From: Tilletia caries | Lineage: Eukaryota; Basidiomycota; Exobasidiomycetes; Tilletiales; Tilletiaceae | Assembly (NCBI GenBank): GCA_032718865.1 | Contig: JALUTQ010000045.1 | Location: forward strand, 496,001-560,000 | Length of the DNA stretch: 64,000 bases | Direction of reading: 5' to 3' | The notes under the pieces: model-generated | The model's input: only the letters and a program-made list of their open reading frames with translations | Database searches by the model: none | Told to the model about the DNA's origin: nothing | In this document: positions 48,108 through 58,074 of the stretch, one piece after another | Numbering within the stretch: position 1 is the stretch's first letter | Layout of the letters: each line of letters begins with the position of its first letter | Made by a program: the position numbers and the translations under genes

Positions 48108-48711
48108 GCACACGCAGAGGTCGGCATGAGTATGGGTAAACTTTGGGTATACCCAATACTGTACTCAAGTCCTTGGGTACAGTCTTGGGTATGAGCTGTC
48201 AGATACCCAAGTTTCAATACTTGAGTATTACTTGGGTAATACCCATCGTACCCAAGATGTACTCAAGAATGTACCCGCCTTTTTACGCAACAAAAGCTGG
48301 CATTCACATCCTCTTTTTGTGCATTGGAATTTGGAATACACAATAGTGACCAGCCGTCCAGCCTTTCGGAAAACCCAGTCCTGGTTTTTATTTCAAATGC
48401 TCACATGCTCACATACGTGATACGAATATAGATAGTGACAACTTCAGCAACTATAGTGATAGACGTAGTGACTATAGTGACAGCTGCAGCAACCATAGTG
48501 ACAGATGTTGTGACTATAGTGATTGTGGTTGTGACTATAGTGATTGTGGCTGTCACTATAGTGATAATAGCTGTCACTATAGTGATACCTGACTAACCAA
48601 AATACTCGCGAGTATGAGTATCGATCTCGTCGGAAAAAATACTTGTACCCAAGAGTGCAGTATCGTTGGTCGAATACCCAAGACTGTACCCATGCCGACC
48701 TCTGCGCACAC
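48108..48711. mobile_element. 592-bp non-autonomous inverted-repeat transposon with 6-bp target duplication
   Basis: Target duplication GCACAC at 48108-48113 and 48706-48711. Inverted repeats GCAGAGGTCGGCATG at 48114-48128 and its complement at 48691-48705. Subterminal copies of TTGGGTA/TACCCAA motifs crowd both ends, and a 21-bp tandem array with CTATAGTGA sits in the middle. There is no transposase, so it must be mobilised in trans. It interrupts gene 4 of the larger element exactly within one codon frame, so it arrived after the host transposon gene existed. Confidence 0.88.
48433..48587. repeat. 21-bp tandem array (CTATAGTGA core)
   Basis: About seven 21-bp units of the form GTGACTATAGTGATTGTGGTT with substitutions, including the palindromic core CACTATAGTG. 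It is inside the 592-bp element. Confidence 0.85.
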
Positions 48712-49731
48712 GTTCGAGGCTCTTGCCAGAAGAAGACGCACTGTTACCAGAAGCAGATGAAGACTGCGAAAGGACAGCGACCGCGACCGCGTTGGAAGAA
48801 GACTGTTCCGCCAATAAGGCGTCCTCCCGCTCGTCCCCGGCAAGATTGGCAGCATCGACCTCGAGAGCAAGCGCCAGAGTTGCAGGCGACGCTGCAGGTG
48901 AAGAAACCCCAAGACCACGGAGCTCGATAGAGGGAGACGGGAGGGGGGAAATAACCCGGGCGGTGGGGGCAACCATATCATCAACGGTGGGATAGGGCAC
49001 AACCTCTTCGTCGACATCTTCTTCGCCGATGCCGGTGTCGCTCACGGCAGGCTCCGGTTCAGGGCGAGCGATGCGCGCACAGCTCCAGCAACGTCGACAC
49101 GGAAAGGGTGCTATACCAGGAATCTCTTCCCTACCATCGCCATAGAAGGGGTAAGGGGAGTGACCGAGTTTATAGCACCGTTCGCCCCTGTAATCAACCA
49201 TTATTCGGTTTGTCAGATCAGACAGCGGCGTCGACCATCTAACCAATCCAGAACAGGTACTCACCCAAAGTTGCCTCCTCTCAAGTTCTCCCGCATGTCA
49301 ACGTCAACGTCGGGAAGGATCAGAAGCCCTTCTATGACCGTGTCTTGAATGAACTTGAGGAGATCATATCGCGACCACGTCTGGTCGATAAAATTGACTT
49401 GATGATCGAGGTGAAGGAAGAATTCCTCGTATCGGCGCCGCGCATTCATCTGGACAAGGGGACACTTCCACAAAGGATGGGCGTGGGGATCGCTTGACTG
49501 AGGTCGTCCATGGTATGCTTGAGGCCAATCATTGACGTGGTTGTACCGCGCAACGAAAGCAGCAACCCGCTCAGGGCGATCGTCAACATCGACGATAGGG
49601 GCAGCCGATTCGGGGATGATGGGCGACGAAGGAGGTTGTTCGGCAGGTGGTGAATCAGCGGAGAGGGCCAATTCGGCAGCCCAACCTTGGACACGTCGGT
49701 CGGTCTCGACAACCGCGACTGGAACCGACAT

Positions 49732-50169
49732 TGTAGTTTGCGAAAGGGGGTAGGGAGGAGGAAAGTGAATGGAGGGAGAAGAAAGCAAGGGTGAGTGAGT
49801 GTACGCGCCAGCAGCAGCATCCTCGAGGAGACTGCTCCTGCTCCCTACTACTAACTACTAGGACTCACCAAGTAGTCGAGACTCGAGAGCAGCATATACT
49901 GCAACCCATCGATAAGGGCAACAGGTGTTGGGAGGTAATGGGGATGATCGAGAAAATTCGCAGTTCTTGAGAAGTAATGGTGGTGTTGAGATGCGTTGCC
50001 GTCGCCCATTACCTCCGACAACAGCTCCTCGGTCGCTCGGGCGATGACGAGCTGCAGATAGATTGAAATTTTGACAATACCTTCCCAATAGGTGATGTCA
50101 ATTCGCAAAGCTATTGAGAAAATGCAACACCGCGACAATAGCCGTCAGCTATCCGGAGTGTTGGGACTA
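49732..50169. other. Right subterminal region of the transposon
   Basis: Non-coding promoter side of gene 4 and the right end. It includes the subterminal AGCTATTGAG copy (50109-50118) that mirrors the left end. Confidence 0.5.
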
Positions 50170-50190
50170 CAATTCGACCCCCGTTTCTCC
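50170..50190 (-). repeat. Right terminal inverted repeat of the 10.7-kb element
   Basis: 21 bp, perfect complement of 39489-39509. Confidence 0.75.
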
Positions 50191-50227
50191 TGTGATCCCA
50201 CGCAGCGGTCAAAACGTCAATTTAGGC

Positions 50228-50607
50228 AGGGGTGTTTAGCAACATGCCCTGGGAGCAGAAAAGGCATAATTTAGACGCCCCTCATTTAGCCATGACGCTT
50301 TCGATTTTACCTTTAGCAGCGCCAAAAGGCCCAAAATCCTAGACCTTGACCTAAAATGAGTGATCACGCAACAAAGATCATGCGATCATGCTGATCATCA
50401 AGAAGAAAAAGTAAATTCTTGATCTTCTCCTGCTGGACAACTTGGATTTAACCGCCGAAATAAATTCTTTACGCCTTTTGAGTGGCGGCATGATGCTTCA
50501 CCAACATGACGCCGAAATTAGGGCGCGTCAACTCTGTCCAGCCAACTCCAGACCCGCGTCCGGATTAGCGTCTTATTATGCCCTGCGTCTTGTTGCTAAA
50601 CACCCCT
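50228..50607. mobile_element. 380-bp MITE-like inverted-repeat element
   Basis: AGGGGTGTTTAGCAACA at 50228-50244 pairs with its exact complement at 50591-50607. Further inverted similarity (GGCATAAT, AGACGC) extends inward. It is AT-richer than its surroundings and has no coding frame. No clear target duplication is seen. It begins 38 bp outside the large transposon. Confidence 0.7.
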
Positions 50608-50918
50608 AATCTGAGATTTCTTTTTCCGCAAAAACCCAAGTATCTCCATCTTATCCGGCGTTTGCGCGGCGTTATTGCGCAGACTCAATAACAACGCACA
50701 GCGGTTCCGCGTCGATGTGGTCTCACTTCTCGCAAACATTCCCGTTGCTCATCTATCTGCATCGGTGCGGGGCAAGCTGTGAGCAAACATCAACGCATCA
50801 ACATTCGTAAAATTCCCACGCTTCGTTGCATATGTATACGGTGTCAAGCTCACATGCCCACAGATACAATGAATCCCCAGCAGCTGGGAGGCAGACCGAG
50901 GGAAAAGAGCTTCCTTCC
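50608..50918. other. Intergenic, 3' of the first 7TM gene
   Basis: No gene or repeat is seen. Confidence 0.45.
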
Positions 50919-53217
50919 TCACTCACTCTGCGAAGCTGCACAGCTCCCATCCACAGACCCAGCGCCAGTATCGGTACCGTGCTCGGCCATGTGTCGCAGG
51001 AACGAAGGCCTGTGTCGCGGACTCGGTCCACCGGAAATGCCGCCGCGGGAACTTCGGCCGTGTGAGATCGAGAGAACGGAAGCGAAGCTCATCTTGCGCT
51101 TCAGACTGCCACTCGTCTTCTCCTCATCCTTCTCACTGTTGTCCGTTGACCCCAAGCTCGTTCCTGCCGACCCTGCCGGTGCCGATTCGTCCTGGCGCAG
51201 GTTCTGGAATATGCGCGGCAGTGGGTAGATCTCCTTGCGATCCACCCGAACATCCACATCGACCCCAACTCGGACGTTCATCGGACTCGAGCTGTGCCGC
51301 ACCACACCACCAGCCGAGTGTGGCGGTTCATCGTCACGCGGACCGCATCCCCTAGCGTTGGCACCAGTAGTGTCCAACTGCGACAAACTCTGAGCTTCCC
51401 GCAGTCGCTTCCCGAACAGCTTGTTCCGGGTTCCATGGCGCTGTGGCGTTTCCGGTGCTGTTGTGGGAGAGGCCGAGAAGGTGATGCGAGGGAGGGAAGG
51501 ACTAGATGTGACGGCTGCTGAAGGCGGTGCCCGCTGAACCTGACGATGGTGCAACACGCTCGGCGGAGTACGGATCGGCGACAGTTGGCTAGAGTCCAGA
51601 ACCGTCTCCTTGACTTGGTCTTCGCCTGTTGAGCTACTGTGTGCCTGCGTCGGAACCTCGAACCCTCTGTCCTCATCATGTGAACCAGACTTCCTGTCGG
51701 GATCCTCTTCGTGAGCAAGAACCACCGTTGCCGAATTGTTGCTCAAGTAGGCGGCGAACGGCGGCGTGGGATCTTGGGTCTCTCGGGACATCGCACCCGG
51801 CAGGTATCGGTCCTCGCCCATCCTCCCTTCGAACCGATGACTTCCGGAACTGTCGCCTGTCGTCGCTGTCGATCGATCGTTCATCTTGAAGGCGAGTCTG
51901 TTCCGCGCCTGTTGGTCCATAATGTCGCCGTTGACAACCTGTCGTATTTCCAGGACATGTCAGGAGGCCAGATCAAAATCTGGACACAGATGCTACACAT
52001 ACCTTCTTGACGACTTGCTCTTCGTGTGGAAGCATTGTTAGACCCGATTCGAAGATTGCTGCGTACGCTCGCGAGGCCAGAATAACATGTAGAAAGTTGT
52101 CCAGCGGTACCAACTCGAAAATGGCAATGTAGTTTTTCACGGACAAGAGCACGATGGACGACACCGTCGGAATGATCGATAGCGCACTGAAGACCTAACC
52201 GCAGCGAGAAGAGAATAGGTAAGGAGACATTGCAGGTAAATAGTGCGAGCTTTGGGTGACTGTACATCATGCCACTCACCCAGGCGTCCCGCACGACAAC
52301 ATGGAGCAGCCGAAGGTGGCTCCTCTTGGAGACGTTGTACAGCTTGCAAAGCGTCAGCACTGCCGTCGTAACATCGAATGCGATCGAGGCGAGAAACGGC
52401 CATCTGCCGGGAATGGGGATGAAGACCGCAACATCGAGGTCCAGAGAGAAAGGTCAGAGTTCTGTTGTTGACCTAGGTGAACATGCCGGTATGAAGGAGA
52501 CATTAAACTCACAGAAATGTGCTTTGCATGTAACTTGTGGGCTGACATCTCCAACCGAAAAAGTCGGAGTGTGTTGACTCGAAGTCGAGCATCTGCGCGT
52601 GGACCATGCAAAGTACGACAAAAAGGAGCCAGAAGGCGGACATGGGGATTACCACTCGCAAAGAATAGTTCCAAGCTGGCGAGGCGGCATGGCCAAGGCA
52701 GCGCGGTGTGCGAGGGTTCAGCTATACTTCGCCAATCACAAAGAGCCGTAAGGCAGCCTCGTTTGCGTCTGAACTCACCTGCCATTGCCCTCAACAGAAA
52801 TATGAGTCGACTCCCGGTGTACCCGACCGTCGAGAATACGTTCGAAGTTCTCCAGATGGCCCTACAGTTTATTCGGCTGAAGCCTTGCTTGTAAATGAGG
52901 ATGGTCAGGACGAAGACGGTAAGGCAGACTCGGATGGTAAGATAGATGACGCCTTGGACTCGGAGTGGACGTTTGCCCGTGATGAGCTTGTAGTCGAGGG
53001 AGAACGTGTTGAGATATTCCTTCAGGGCCGATGTCAAGAACAGAGGCGTCAGCCCAAGAACGTAAGGAGGAAGACCAGCATTGCGCAAGATATTCACCCA
53101 AATCCAAATTCCGATCTGCATCGATACCAATGCCATTTGGAGGAGGTAGGTTGCGCTCAACTTCGTTTGCGGGCTCTGTGGCCCACCAAGAAGGCCGAGG
53201 GCGGTCGGGTCTGACAT
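50919..53217 (-). CDS. 7TM membrane protein, paralog A (DUF6533-like)
   Basis: Six exons: 53217-53098, 53019-52779, 52675-52513, 52403-52280, 52194-52003 and 51938-50919, giving 619 residues. Seven hydrophobic segments lie in the first 300 residues, after a start ending GIWIW|EYLNTF (the WEY/WDW turn typical of the basidiomycete DUF6533-type family) and with the loop LLHVVVRDAW before segment six. A 340-residue Ser/Pro-rich hydrophilic tail follows, starting VVNGDIMDQ. The layout resembles a receptor with an extracellular N-terminus and cytosolic tail; ligand and signalling are unknown. The first intron (78 bp) is a multiple of three with no stop, so a 26-residue-longer form could be read. 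Exons five and six of the paralogs are fused here. Confidence 0.78.
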
Positions 53218-53925
53218 GACCAGGTCGTGGTTCAGCACAATATGAAGCTTGGCGGGAGGGAACGATGTAGAGAGTGTGAATGAGGGGGAGAAAGGGAGCG
53301 AAGAGGGTTGAGGGAGAGAAGATCAACGGAGAGAGAGAGGAGGGAGGGAGGAAGGGAGTATTAGGGGGGTAAAGTGGTCAGCTTCGATCGCGAGGGGTGG
53401 TGGCGAAGAGGAGGGAAACAGATGGACGTCCATTGTTGACCGAGGTCATTGATCTGCTTCCTCCTTTTGTACGTTCGTTTATGTATGTGACGAGGACGGC
53501 GTTCGGCGGAAGGGTGAGTTAAGTTCGCATAGCAAAATGATAGGGAGATATATGAAGCCGTGCCTGGCAGCGTTGGCACAAGAGAGATGGTCCGCCCCTG
53601 ATCCAACCTCGGTACACTTGGGAACCTTCGGCTTCGTGCATGAGATATGAGATATGAGATATGAGATATGAGATATGAGATATGAGATATGAGATATGAG
53701 ATATGAGATATGAGATATGAGATATGAGACTCAACTCATTCGCGCTGTGGCGTCGCCACTCGTCGATTTCCTCTTTGCTTGTCGACTTAACACGTTTCGC
53801 TTCCCGACTTCCGGCCTTCTGATCGCTAAGTATGTCGTGCTGTTCGTTCGCCACCGGACTCAGATCGCTCTAGCCGTCTGAACAAAGACCGCTGGACCGT
53901 GAAGGTGGACTCCCGTGCCTCGACG
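53218..53925. other. Intergenic between paralogs A and B
   Basis: Promoter side of paralog A and 3' flank of B. Contains the 7-bp array listed separately. Confidence 0.5.
53638..53730. repeat. 7-bp tandem array (ATATGAG)n
   Basis: About 13 perfect copies of ATATGAG head to tail, between paralogs A and B. Confidence 0.95.
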
Positions 53926-55560
53926 TCAACGGAGACAAGAACTCCGTCTCCCTCCTTTTTCGCAGCAGCGTCTGGGCGAGCAGGAAGGCACATGTACGAG
54001 CTTCTCCGATCTGCGTAGTAGAGGCACTCCAGGTGTCAGCTCGAGTTGCGTTCGTCCACGCGAATGTTTTCCAGGCTCACTATGGCGGCCTTGTAAAGAC
54101 AGGCGACTCGGTGGGTAAGTATACGTCGAAAAAGGTGGAAGGGGGTCGTGTTGGACCCTGGAAAGCTTTCCCGGCAAGTACGCATGCTCCCTGGAGCACG
54201 GGTCGCTTGCACTAGCGCCGTAACGGTGAAATTCTTCCCCTGTAGCGACGGCAGAGCCCATCCGGAACGCGAGTTGTCGTAGTTCTTCCGCATTGAGGAT
54301 CTCGCCGTTCAAGACCTGAGATCGATTTTATGGAAAGGAGCGGAATACATTATGAGCGACTGTGGGAGTGATCAGGAAAGGGCCCTTGAAGCTTCAGCTT
54401 ACCATATTTTCTGACTTGGACCCCGCCGGCAGCATCTTGGTACCTGCTTGGAACGTCGCCCCTGACAGCATAGATTGCAACAGTATAAATTATCAGCACG
54501 GGTCCGCTTAATACCTTCGTCGCAGATGCGTGCAACTCACGATACGCGTAAGAGGCGAGTAGAACATCTATGACGAGATGGAGCGGCATGCACACAACCA
54601 TGGCCGCCGCTCGTCCACCCAAATGCATCGTGAGCAGAGAAGCGACACCAGGCGCCATCGACACCACACCGAAAACCTGGAGATCCACGCAGGAAGGATG
54701 TGAGTACGTATCCGAGTGGGAGAGAGAATTATCAAGGCTTACCCAAGCGTCCCGAAATACGATGGACAACAGCGGCACGTCGATTTCCTTTGAGGTGCGA
54801 TAAAGCTTGCTCACAATCAGTGCAGCAATGATAGTGTCGAAGAAGATGCAGAACCCGAGAAAACACCTGTCGCAAATGGATGCATCAGTATAAGGAGCTT
54901 GGAAGAGGTTTGACTGACAGTAACTTACGTGGCGTAAAACTTGTCGCTGCCGATCGGAACGCAGATCCACCTCTCTTGATGAAGGTTTACGTCCAAGAAC
55001 TTGAACGTTCCGATCTGTTGGAGACCGCACACATTCAGTGCCACCCAAAGTACCAGGATAGGAAATGAGACAGAGGGGCGATGGTCCCATACTGAGGAGA
55101 GTTCACGTTCAGCAAGTCAATCTTTACTGGAGGCTACTTCAGACTCACCAGCCACTGCCCTACACGCGTAGGTCGCCCTGGCGATCGTCGCTGTGAAAAC
55201 ACACAGTATGACGGAGACGATCCATGCTGCACGGCAGTCAATTGGCAGGTAACCTTGTTGGAACGCGAAGTATGTCACAATTGCTGCTGCAAGCAGCAGG
55301 CGCATGAGAACGTAACAGCCTGAATTGAGGCGCAGAGGATATCGTCCGAACACGAGGTCGAGGTCGAATTTGATTGAGTTGCCCCAGTCCTTCAGTGCGT
55401 CAAAACGTCCCAGGCCAGAACAGTAAGCAATGTGAAATGTCGAGCTGGCTGAAACGCGGTAGACCAGAGGCGTACTCACCCACAGATAGAACCCCGTCAA
55501 GCCCGTCACAAAGGACAGCTGGAACAAGTACGAGTGGGGCGGATCCACAGATGATGACAT
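53926..55560 (-). CDS. 7TM membrane protein, paralog B (DUF6533-like)
   Basis: Seven exons: 55560-55480, 55389-55149, 55091-54929, 54866-54743, 54676-54541, 54461-54403 and 54315-53926, giving 397 residues. Segment pattern and loops match paralog A: GFYLW|DWGNSIKFD, the loop LLSIVFRDAW and the tail start VLNGEILNAEELR. Internal exon lengths (241, 163, 124, 136, 59) equal or nearly equal those of A and C, which supports the models. The tail is much shorter (130 codons) than in A or C. Its first intron (90 bp) is also a stop-free multiple of three. A surface receptor-like role is inferred from topology only. Confidence 0.78.
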
Positions 55561-56099
55561 CTCTGCAAACGAGGTGACCTATTGGGAAGGGAAAGGAGTA
55601 GGAAGAAAGCAGGTGAAGATCGTCAACAACACCCAACGAACGCTCATATATGTATGCCAGCTATCGAACTGGTGGCTTGATGCCAACAAGGATGGGAGGA
55701 AAGCCCTTTAGGCCTCGGCCCTCGGGTGTAACCCTTATTTCGTCGACGAATTAGGAATGGTGCTCGTACAACTACCGAACGATGCTGGAACTCATCTTGC
55801 CCATTCGAATTTCGATACATAGAAGAAGATGCATTGGAAGAAAATTTTAGGGCTGACGATTCTTCCTCTACGCCAATTCGGCGACCAATGGATCGGCCGT
55901 CGCCTTTCCTTATGATTCACTGTCTTCTTTTCTGCCGTCCCAATATGCCCTCTTCCGTCCGTGACTATTAGGTTGACCGGCGACTTCGGCGCTTAAGTAG
56001 TAGGTGCGCCTCGTTTTCTTGATGCCCTATACGCGATGAAACGTCAGTCGAGACGGAGGACACAGAGATTGTATCAAAATACACTGCCGGTGGCGCCCT
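55561..56099. other. Intergenic between paralogs B and C
   Basis: Promoter side of B and 3' flank of C; no gene or repeat is seen. Confidence 0.5.
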
Positions 56100-58074
56100 T
56101 CATTTCTTCTTCAACCGCTGGGTCGTCTCCGTGAAGCTGAAGCTAGGCCCTGACGATGGAATGAAGACGTGGGGGCGTTCCTGGGCGCTCGAATCGCCCG
56201 AAACAAGGCGAATCGGAGTGGGAGGATGCGACACGAGGGCAGAATCGATGGAGGCCAGAATCCGCGATCGCGACGGGCTCTCTCCTTGCTTCTTTGCTTT
56301 GAGTGAACCTTGAGAAGACTTGTGTGTCGGTACTGTCGAGGAAGTTGCTTTGCCCCGCTGAGTCGAAGCAATTGAATTCGAACGGTCGGTCTGGAGTTCG
56401 GAAACTCCATCGGCCCGGGTATCGACTTCATCGAAGGGTGGCCCAAAATGCTTTGAGTTCCTGTGCTGAAAGATGACATTGGTAGAGCAATGAGTAGTCC
56501 AGGCCGATTCGGGAATTCCAGACAGCCTGGTAGCAGAGTTGTTCCTAGGCATGGCAGGGGCACGCCCCGTGATCGGACTTTGACGAGGGGATTCCGAAGC
56601 GCTGTCATCATCGAAAGTTACCTGCACAGCTGGCTGCTGGGCTTCGACGTCCTGTGTTAGAGGGATGGTCGAGTCCCGTCCAGATTTGCTCGTCCGTGTC
56701 TCGCTGGCCTGCTCAGCTGGAGCAGCTTCTGTTTTGAGGGTTCGCATCGGCAGAAACGAGCCCCTCAACGCATCAGCATCCAGAATTTCTCCATTCGCAA
56801 TCTGTGAAAAAATGTTGTAGAGGAAATCAGCGAGACCAAGGAAGAGGCTGAAGGGTCGAGTCAACCACCTACCTTGCTGAGGATTCGACGCTCTTTGAAG
56901 TCGGCCGTCTGACCCATTCGAAACACTTGTTCTGCGAGGAGAAATCCACTTCAGAGACCGTCCTTCGATGCATCCTATACTCTTAGCTGTGTGCACTTAC
57001 GATATGATCGGGATGCAATGATGGCCCGGATAAGCACAGCCGTCGGCAGCGAGGCTGAGCCAACGACGTCCGACTGCGTGATCACATAGACAATCAGCAT
57101 AACCCCAGTCGGGAATATGGCAAGGCCGCCCAAGATCTGTTCGTGAAGAAGGTTATGTTAGCGTACGTTCGCACAAGTTCGTTCTGGTGGGAATAAATAT
57201 AATGCTCACTTTGACATCGCGAACGACTATGTGTAGCAGCTGCACGTCCTTTGCGTTCTTGCGCAACCTAAACAAGGTCATCATGGCGAGAAAAATGTCG
57301 TATGCAGCATTGTAGGCCGCCTGGCGGCTGTGAGGGGTAGGCCAGAAGGGCTGACGTGTGAGATCCGTCTGGCTGTAGAAGTACTGGTTTGCCATGATAC
57401 TGCCAATATACTCACAAAATTTCAGACCACCAGGCTCCTTCCCCAATGCACCTCCAGCCGACATAAGGTACGTATACCATATTGCCGCGCAGACTTGTTA
57501 TGTTTGATATCAGCACTCCGAACTGCCCGAGGACAAGCACGCTGAGGATGGCGGCGATCAATCGCGACTTTCCCCAGGCTTCAAAAGTCGCAACCAAAGG
57601 CAATCTGGTGAGTAGCCACTCTTAGAGAGAATGAGCACTCGTGGGAACTGTGTGCTCACCAGACAGTGCTCGACTTGCGAAGATGGAGCTAGCCGCGAAA
57701 CCAGACACGTAGACCGATACGGAGAGGATGGAGAGCACCAATGTGCAATCGAGGCTCTTGCTGTTGCCTAGTAAAGCGAAAGAAGCGAAAACTTGGCAGG
57801 TATACGCAATCCGCAGTAGGAGGTAAAAGACCATGCTCGGTCGAACAGAGTGCTGACCGGTAAGGAGCATCCAGTCGAACCGGATACCATAAGCCAGCTC
57901 CTAAACATAGTGGAAAACAGATGGCACATCAGTCATGCATTGACTGTTTCCGGTCCCGTTTGCGACTCTCACCCATAACCAAACACCTGATTCAGCGGAT
58001 GACAGGCACGTCAGGAGTACCATTCGCTGGTAGTCGTGCCGAGCGAACGGCGGAAAGGAGCTCGAGTCCGACAT
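56100..58074 (-). CDS. 7TM membrane protein, paralog C (DUF6533-like)
   Basis: Seven exons: 58074-57973, 57900-57660, 57578-57416, 57327-57210, 57136-57001, 56931-56873 and 56801-56100, giving 506 residues. The same fold marks occur: a hydrophobic start ending SGVWLW|ELAYGIRFDW, the loop LLHIVVRDVK, and the tail start IANGEILDADALRG. Exons of 241, 163, 136 and 59 bases are identical in length to paralog B. The 234-residue tail is Ser/Thr/Pro-rich. All three genes point the same way with gaps of about 0.5-0.7 kb, a tandem family born by unequal duplication. Confidence 0.78.

Larger units (their letters stand above)
47959..49731 (-). pseudogene. Transposon-borne gene 4, split by a 592-bp insertion
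   Basis: Exon 1 is 49731-49265; exon 2 starts at 49187 and runs to the insertion at 48706. After the element the same frame resumes at 48107 and stops at 47959. Leaving out the insertion and one 6-bp duplicate keeps the phase and gives 365 codons to the stop. Exon 1 has PLWKCPLVQMNARRRYEEFF and FIDQTWSRYDLLKFIQDTVI; exon 2 starts with a Cys pair (FPCRRCWSCARI) and becomes Ser/Ala-rich. As it stands, translation enters the element and stops at about 48593, so the natural C-terminus is lost. Family unknown; an accessory protein of the large transposon is inferred. Confidence 0.72.
39489..50190. mobile_element. 10.7-kb CACTA/Tnp2-type DNA transposon
   Basis: Perfect 21-bp inverted repeats bound the element: 39489-39509 and its complement at 50170-50190; the inner 20 bases are GAGAAACGGGGGTCGAATTG. 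Both ends carry subterminal CTCAATAGCT-type copies (39526-39535; complement 50109-50118). TG dinucleotides flank both sides (39487-39488, 50191-50192), which would fit a 2-bp target duplication but is weak evidence. Inside are a Tnp2-like transposase (-) and three further genes (+, +, -). The ends do not start with CACTA, so the superfamily call rests on the transposase. Boundaries are inferred from the repeats. Confidence 0.75.

Noticed and set aside
48114..48705. The 592-bp insertion as an introner-type intron of gene 4
   Set aside because: In gene orientation the 3' end has no AG near the junction, and the duplication plus inverted repeats fit a transposon better.
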